Assembly (NCBI GenBank): GCA_963678705.1
Contig: CAVMBN010000187.1
Location: 1 to 64,000 of the forward strand
Direction: 5' to 3'
From: Panorpa germanica
Lineage: Eukaryota; Arthropoda; Insecta; Mecoptera; Panorpidae
DNA length: 64,000 bases
Shown: piece after piece, positions 59,173 to 64,000 of the stretch
How positions within the stretch are numbered: the first letter of the stretch is position 1
Layout of the letters: each line of letters begins with the position of its first letter
Program-made: the position numbers and the translations under genes
Notes under the pieces: generated by a model
Seen by the model: only the letters and a program-made list of their open reading frames with translations
What the model was told of the DNA's origin: nothing
Databases searched by the model: none

Positions 59173-60086
59173 GTGTTGCAAAGCAATATTAACGTCCTTG
59201 TAAACCAATACGTAGGTCTTCCTTTTTGTATTAAGTCCCATCTGTCTTGCCAGAGCTTATGCATATATGCATTCATCTCTTTGGCAATATATTTGGTATC
59301 GTCTCCAGACTTTTATCCTACAGCCGCATTAACTTTAAATCCTCGAAATTTGTCGCATTAATTTTAAATCATAAAAATTTTGATTTTTTCAGTTCTAGCG
59401 TAATTTGTACTTGAGTAAGTGCATGAGTGATTTTTAAATCTTAAGGAATTGTCCCCAATATCACTTGCACCACTTCTGTAGATACAGTTCTGCAACAACG
59501 CGTCATCGTCAATAACATAGTTCTTTGCATGAAAGAACTGGAAGATTGATCCTGTAATACCATGCCGAAGCACAATACACAACTATTAGCATAAATGCCC
59601 CCTTGTATAGTGTCGGCATAGTTGCCGAGTTTAAGCTTCATTCCGTCCTTGTGACACGCGCAAGGTGTGTTACAAGTTTATCATTCGTTGTTACTGTATT
59701 TGTTTCGTAGCTTTGTAGCTTCAAGAAACTACAGATTTTATATATAGCAGGTCGAGAACGGCTTTCTAGGGTTTCTGTACTATTTGCACCGATAAAGATC
59801 ACATTATCGTTGGCAAAACATATGTCTACACAACCTTTTTAGTGAGAAACACAGTTCTCGTCGAATACCATGTTCCAGAGCTCAGGCCCCATTACAGATC
59901 GCTGAAGACAACCTTTAGATAGTTGCCTTATCATGGAACGGTATACGGTTTGTAAAATAATGTTCGACAATGAAAATAGTTCTCCATAGCGCAGTAGACG
60001 TACCTATAGGTTTTTGCCGGTCTAATTTTTTGAAGGTCACTTGGCCACCGGACATCAACAAAGGCACACTGAATTTCTATAAATAT
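59173..60086 (-). pseudogene. R1-clade reverse transcriptase remnant, block 2 unit c, copy 2
   Basis: Here the motif B/C frame is broken by a TAA at 59839-59841, a different lesion from its partner's 1-bp insertion. The frame 59441-59641 is shortened like its partner. Confidence 0.74.
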
Positions 60087-60760
60087 CTCATATACATACT
60101 TGTACTTATGCCTACTTACTTACCATTTGTTTGTTACCATTGAATGTTCATGAACGATCAATCACTATTTCCAAGAAAACCGCATATATTGTTCACTTAA
60201 TCACTTATAACAATTAATACACTCTAATTATTATTTAAAACACGCATTTATATAAACTAATTCTTGTGTTTTAATATTATTTATAGTTAATGTTATTCGA
60301 CTTACTTGATAGTGGGCGGCAACCTTTTGTCTTCCGTATATTTGTAGTGTTTATATGAGGTCTTCCTTATATATCTCTACAGATTTCTTGAATTTTTAAA
60401 CCACTTGATGTTTTAGCACTAACACTAACCTAATTATTATCACTTTTTTTGTCTATCGCACTTATTAATATCTTATATCAAACATCAAAGTTACAAATTT
60501 GAGGTTATGTTTATAAGACCGCGTGTACGCGTAATGAAAAATTCGTTTTTAACACTGGTTTCCAACTGTCAAACTTTTGAAAAAACACTTTGTTTAGGGT
60601 AAATTAACACAAATTTAAAACAAACTTAAATACTTTTCGTTTGAAAAAGTATTTATATAATTTATTTAATTTTTTTCCATAATTAATTTCTCACTTTTAA
60701 TCACTTTTTTCACCTAAAGTAGCAGGAGCCGATCACACACATAGTAGATAGGAACCACTT

Positions 60761-61672
60761 GTGTTGCAAAGCAATATTAACGTCCTTGTAAACCAATACG
60801 TAGGTCTTCCTTTTTGTATTAAGTTATATCCGTCTTGCCAGAGCTTATGCATATATGCATTCATCTCTTTGCAATATATTTGGTATCGCCTCCAGACTTT
60901 TATCCTACAGCCGCATTAACTTTAAATTCTCGAAATTTGTCGCATTAATTTTAAATCATCAAAATTTGATTTTTTCAGTTCTAGCGTAATTTTTACTTGA
61001 GTAAGTGCATGAGTGATTTTTAAATCTAAAGGAATTGTCCCCAATATCACTTGCACCACTTCTGTAGATACAGTTCTGCAACAACGCGTCATCGTCAATA
61101 ACATATTTCTTTGCATGGAAGATCTGGAAGATTGATCCTGCAATACCATGCCAAAGCACAATACACAACTATTAGCATAAATGCCCCCTTGTATAGTGTC
61201 GGCATAGTTGCCGAGTTTAAGCTTCATTCCGTCCTTGTGACACGCGCAAGGTGTGTTACAAGTTTATCATTCGTTGTTACTGTATTTGTTTCGTAGCTTT
61301 GTAGCTTCAAGAAACTACAGATTTTATATATAGCAGGTCGAGAACGGCTTTCTAGGGTTTCTGTACTATTTGCACCGATAAGGATCACATTATCGTTGGC
61401 AAAACATATGTCTACACAACCTTTCAAGTGAGAAACACAGTTCTCGTCGAATACCATGTTCCAGAGCTCAGGCCCCATTACAGATCGCTGAGGACAACCT
61501 TTAGATAGTTGCCTTTTCATGGAACGGTAATCGGTTTGTAAAATAATGTTCGACAATGAAAATAGTTCTCCATAGCGCAGTAGTCGTACCTATAGGTTTT
61601 TGCCGGTCTAATTTTTTGAAGGTCACTTGGCCACCGGACATCAACAAAGGCACACTGAATTTCTATAAATAT
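60761..61672 (-). pseudogene. R1-clade reverse transcriptase remnant
   Basis: Frames 61224-61556 and 60922-61227 are open. The sequence differs at VSHLKGC and HAKKYV-type positions. Confidence 0.75.
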
Positions 61673-62345
61673 CTCATATACATACTTGTACTTATGCCTA
61701 CTTACTTACCATTTGTTTGTTACCATTGAATGTTCATGAACGATCAATCACTATTTCCAAGAAAACCGCATATATTGTTCACTTAATCACTTATAACAAT
61801 TAATACACTCTCATTATTATTTAAAACACGCATTTATATAAACTAATTCTTGTGTTTTAATATTATTTATAGTTAATGTTATTCGACTTACTTGATAGTG
61901 GGCGGCAACCTTTTGTCTTCCGTATATTTGTAGTGTTTATATGAGGTCTTCCTTATACATCTCTACAGATTTCTTGAATTTTAAACCACTTGATGTTTTA
62001 GCACTAACACTAACCTAATTATTATCACTTTTTTTGTCTATCGCACTTATTAATGTCTTATATCAAACATCAAAGTTACAAATTTGAGGTTATGTTTATA
62101 AGACCGCGAGTACGCGTAATGAAAAATTCGTTTTTAACACTGGTTTCCAACTGTCAAACTTTTGTAAAAACACTTTGTTTAGGGTAAATTAACACAAATT
62201 TAAAACAAACTTGAATACTTTTCGTTTGAAAAAGTATTCATATAATTTATTTAATTTTTTTCCATAATTAATTTCTCACTTTTAATCACTTTTTTCACCT
62301 AAAGTAGCAGGAGCCGATCACACACATAGTAGATAGGAACCACTT

Positions 62346-63258
62346 GTGTTGCAAAGCAATATTAACGTCCTTGTAAACCAATACGTATGTCTTCCTTTTT
62401 GTATTAAGTCCCATCTGTCTTGCCAGAGCTTATGCGTATATGCATTCATCTCTTTGGCAATATATTTGGTATCGTCTCCAGACTTTTATCCTACAGCCGC
62501 ATTAACTTTAAATCTTCGAAATTTGTCGCATTAATTTTAAATCATCAAAATTTGATTTTTTCAGTTCTAGCGTAATTTGTACTTGAGTAAGTGCATGATT
62601 GATTTTTAAATCTTAAGGAATTGTCCCCAATATCACTTGCACCACTTCTGTAGATACAGTTCTGCAACAACGCGTCATCGTCAATAACATAGTTCTTTAC
62701 ATGGAAGATCTGGAAGATTGATCCTGTAATACCATGCCGAAGCACAATACACAACTATTAGCATAAATGCCCCCTTGTATAGTGTCGGCATAGTTGCCGA
62801 GTTTAAGCTTCATTCCGTCCTTGTGACACGCGCAAGGTGTGTTACAAGTTTATCATTCGTTGTTCCTGTATTTGTTTCGTAGCTTTATAGCTTCAAGAAA
62901 CTACAGATTTTATATATAGCAGGTCGAGAACGGCTTTCTAGGGTTTCTGTACTATTTGCACCGATAAGGATCACATTATCGTTGGCAAAACATATGTCTA
63001 CACAACCTTTCGAGTGAGAAACACAGTTCTCGTCGAATACCATGTTCCAGAGCTTAGGCCCCATTACAGATCGCTGAGGACAACCTTTAGATAGTTGCCT
63101 TTTCATGGAACGGTAATCGGTTTGTAAAATAATGTTCGACAATGAAAATAGTTCTCCATAGCGCAGTAGACGTACCTATAGGTTTTTGCCGGTCTAATTC
63201 TTTGAAGGTCACTTGGCCACCGGACATCAACAAAGGCACACTGAATTTCTATAAATAT
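62346..63258 (-). pseudogene. R1-clade reverse transcriptase remnant, truncated frame
   Basis: A stop created by GCTTTATAGCTTC near 62885 ends the motif B/C frame (62885-63142). Motif B reads MGPKLW. The usually invariant ATGCATATATGCAT palindrome is mutated here (ATGCGTATATGCAT). Confidence 0.74.
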
Positions 63259-63931
63259 CTCATATACATACTTCTACTTATGCCTACTTACTTACTATTT
63301 ATTTGTTACCATTGAATGTTTATGAACGATTAATCACTATTTCCAAGAAAACCGCATATATTGTTCACTTAATCACTTATAACAATTAATACACTCTCAT
63401 TATTATTTAAAACACGCATTTATATAAACTAATTCTTGTGTTTTAATATTATTTATAGTTATTGTTATTCGACTTACTTGATAGTTGGCGGCAACCTTTT
63501 GTCTTCCGTATATTTGTAGTGTTTATATGAGGTCTTCCTTATATATCTCTGCAGATTTCTTGAATTTTAAACCACTTGATGTTTTAGCACTAACACTAAC
63601 CTAATTATTATCACTTTTTTTGTCTATCGCACTTATTAATGTCTTATATCAAACATCAAAGTTACAAATTTGAGGTTATGTTTATAAGACTGCGTGTACG
63701 CGTAATGAAAAATTCGTTTTTAACACTGGTTTCCAACTGTCAAACTTTTGTAAAAACACTTTGTTTAGGGTAAATTTACACAAATTTAAAACAAACTTAA
63801 ATACTTTTCGTTTGAAAAAGTATTCATATAATTTATTTAATTTTTTTCCATAATTAATTTCTCACTTTTAATCACTTTTTTCACCTAAAGTAGCAGGAGT
63901 CGATCACACACATAGCAGATAGGAACCACTT

Positions 63932-64000
63932 GTGTTGCAAAGCAATATTAACGTCCTTGTAAACTAATACGTAGGTCTTCCTTTTTGTATTAAGTCCCAT
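63932..64000 (-). pseudogene. R1-clade reverse transcriptase remnant, 3' end only, cut by window end
   Basis: Only the C-terminal tail region (KGRPTYW codons) is inside the window. It shows that the array continues to the right. Confidence 0.7.

Larger units (their letters stand above)
55544..60305. repeat. Higher-order repeat block 2 (4,763-bp, three units), copy 2
   Basis: This copy matches the preceding block with few differences, for example TCTTCAATATC near 56280 versus CCCCAATATTAC near 51517, and GAAAGAACTGG versus GAAAAAACTGG. It ends near 60304, where ACTTGATAGTGGG replaces the ACTTTATAG form. The spacers 56914-57586, 58500-59172 and 60087-60760 are of the usual type. Confidence 0.87.
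1..64000. repeat. Tandem satellite array, ~1,586-bp unit, head to tail
   Basis: The same unit recurs across the whole window in one orientation. Taking the GTGTTGCAAAGC site (or its variant) as unit start, units begin at 1826, 3410, 4993, 6947, 8531, 10114, 12068, 13652, 15235, 17224, 18811, 20398, 21982, 27088, 28674, 33780, 35367, 36953, 38539, 40125, 41711, 43297, 44883, 46470, 48064, 49650, 51238, 52824, 54411, 56001, 57587, 59173, 60761, 62346 and 63932, with a partial unit at position 1. Most spacings are 1,583-1,594 bp. The exceptions are ~1,954 or 1,989 bp (internal duplication) and 5,106 bp (deletion plus LTR element). The first ~910 bp of each unit is a minus-strand reverse transcriptase remnant and the remainder is non-coding spacer. 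Neighbouring units differ by scattered substitutions and small indels, as expected for concerted evolution. Confidence 0.97.
60306..64000. repeat. Ordinary satellite units at the right end of the window
   Basis: Units at 60761 and 62346 are complete and the unit at 63932 is cut by the window end. The array shows no sign of stopping here. The spacer 61673-62345 is standard. The spacer 63259-63931 has several private substitutions, such as TAGTTGGCGG for TAGTGGGCGG. Confidence 0.85.

Noticed and set aside
1-64000. CRISPR array or bacterial operon
   Set aside because: The repeat unit is 1.6 kb, contains retroelement remnants and has no short direct repeats with unique spacers.

Overview
This 64 kb window is almost wholly a tandem satellite array from a eukaryotic genome, most likely an insect or another arthropod. 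No ordinary host gene, tRNA, rRNA or CRISPR array was found. The DNA is strongly AT-rich. The repeat unit is about 1,586 bp and occurs about 36 times, all in the same orientation. The insect-leaning guess rests on the R1-clade (SART/TRAS/R1-like) reverse transcriptase remnant inside every unit, because that clade is best known from insects. The species cannot be named from the sequence.

Each unit has two parts. About 910 bp is a decayed minus-strand fragment of a non-LTR reverse transcriptase, running from motif A to a WQDRWD/KGR-type C-terminal tail. It is split over several frames and its catalytic residues are altered. The other ~675 bp is an AT-rich spacer without a recognisable gene, carrying conserved short palindromes and a hairpin.

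Layout: 1 to ~17,780 is a three-unit higher-order repeat of 5,121 bp, about 3.5 copies, in which every third unit holds a 402-bp internal duplication. ~17,780-21,775 holds ordinary units. ~21,775-35,160 holds two tandem copies of a 6,692-bp block, each made of one normal unit plus one unit that has lost 456 bp and contains a 3,976-bp LTR retrotransposon. ~35,160-50,780 holds ordinary units. ~50,780-60,305 holds two copies of a second three-unit higher-order repeat (4,763 bp). 60,305-64,000 holds ordinary units.

The LTR retrotransposon (22,237-26,212 and 28,929-32,904, minus strand) is Ty3/gypsy-like and compact: 175-bp LTRs, a 5-bp GGCCC target duplication, one gag-pol frame of 1,196 codons with protease, reverse transcriptase, RNase H and integrase in that order, and no env. 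Two in-frame TAA codons break it in both copies. The most notable signal is that no tRNA-type primer-binding site beginning TGG is visible. Instead, the sequence just after the 5' LTR is a perfect 17-nt reverse complement of a stretch inside the LTR, the arrangement expected of a self-priming (Tf1-like) element.

Shared deletion, target site, stops and LTR difference show one insertion that was then copied with the satellite by unequal exchange. The window therefore records nested history: a LINE fragment became a satellite, the satellite formed several higher-order repeats, an LTR element landed in one unit, and the array multiplied it.
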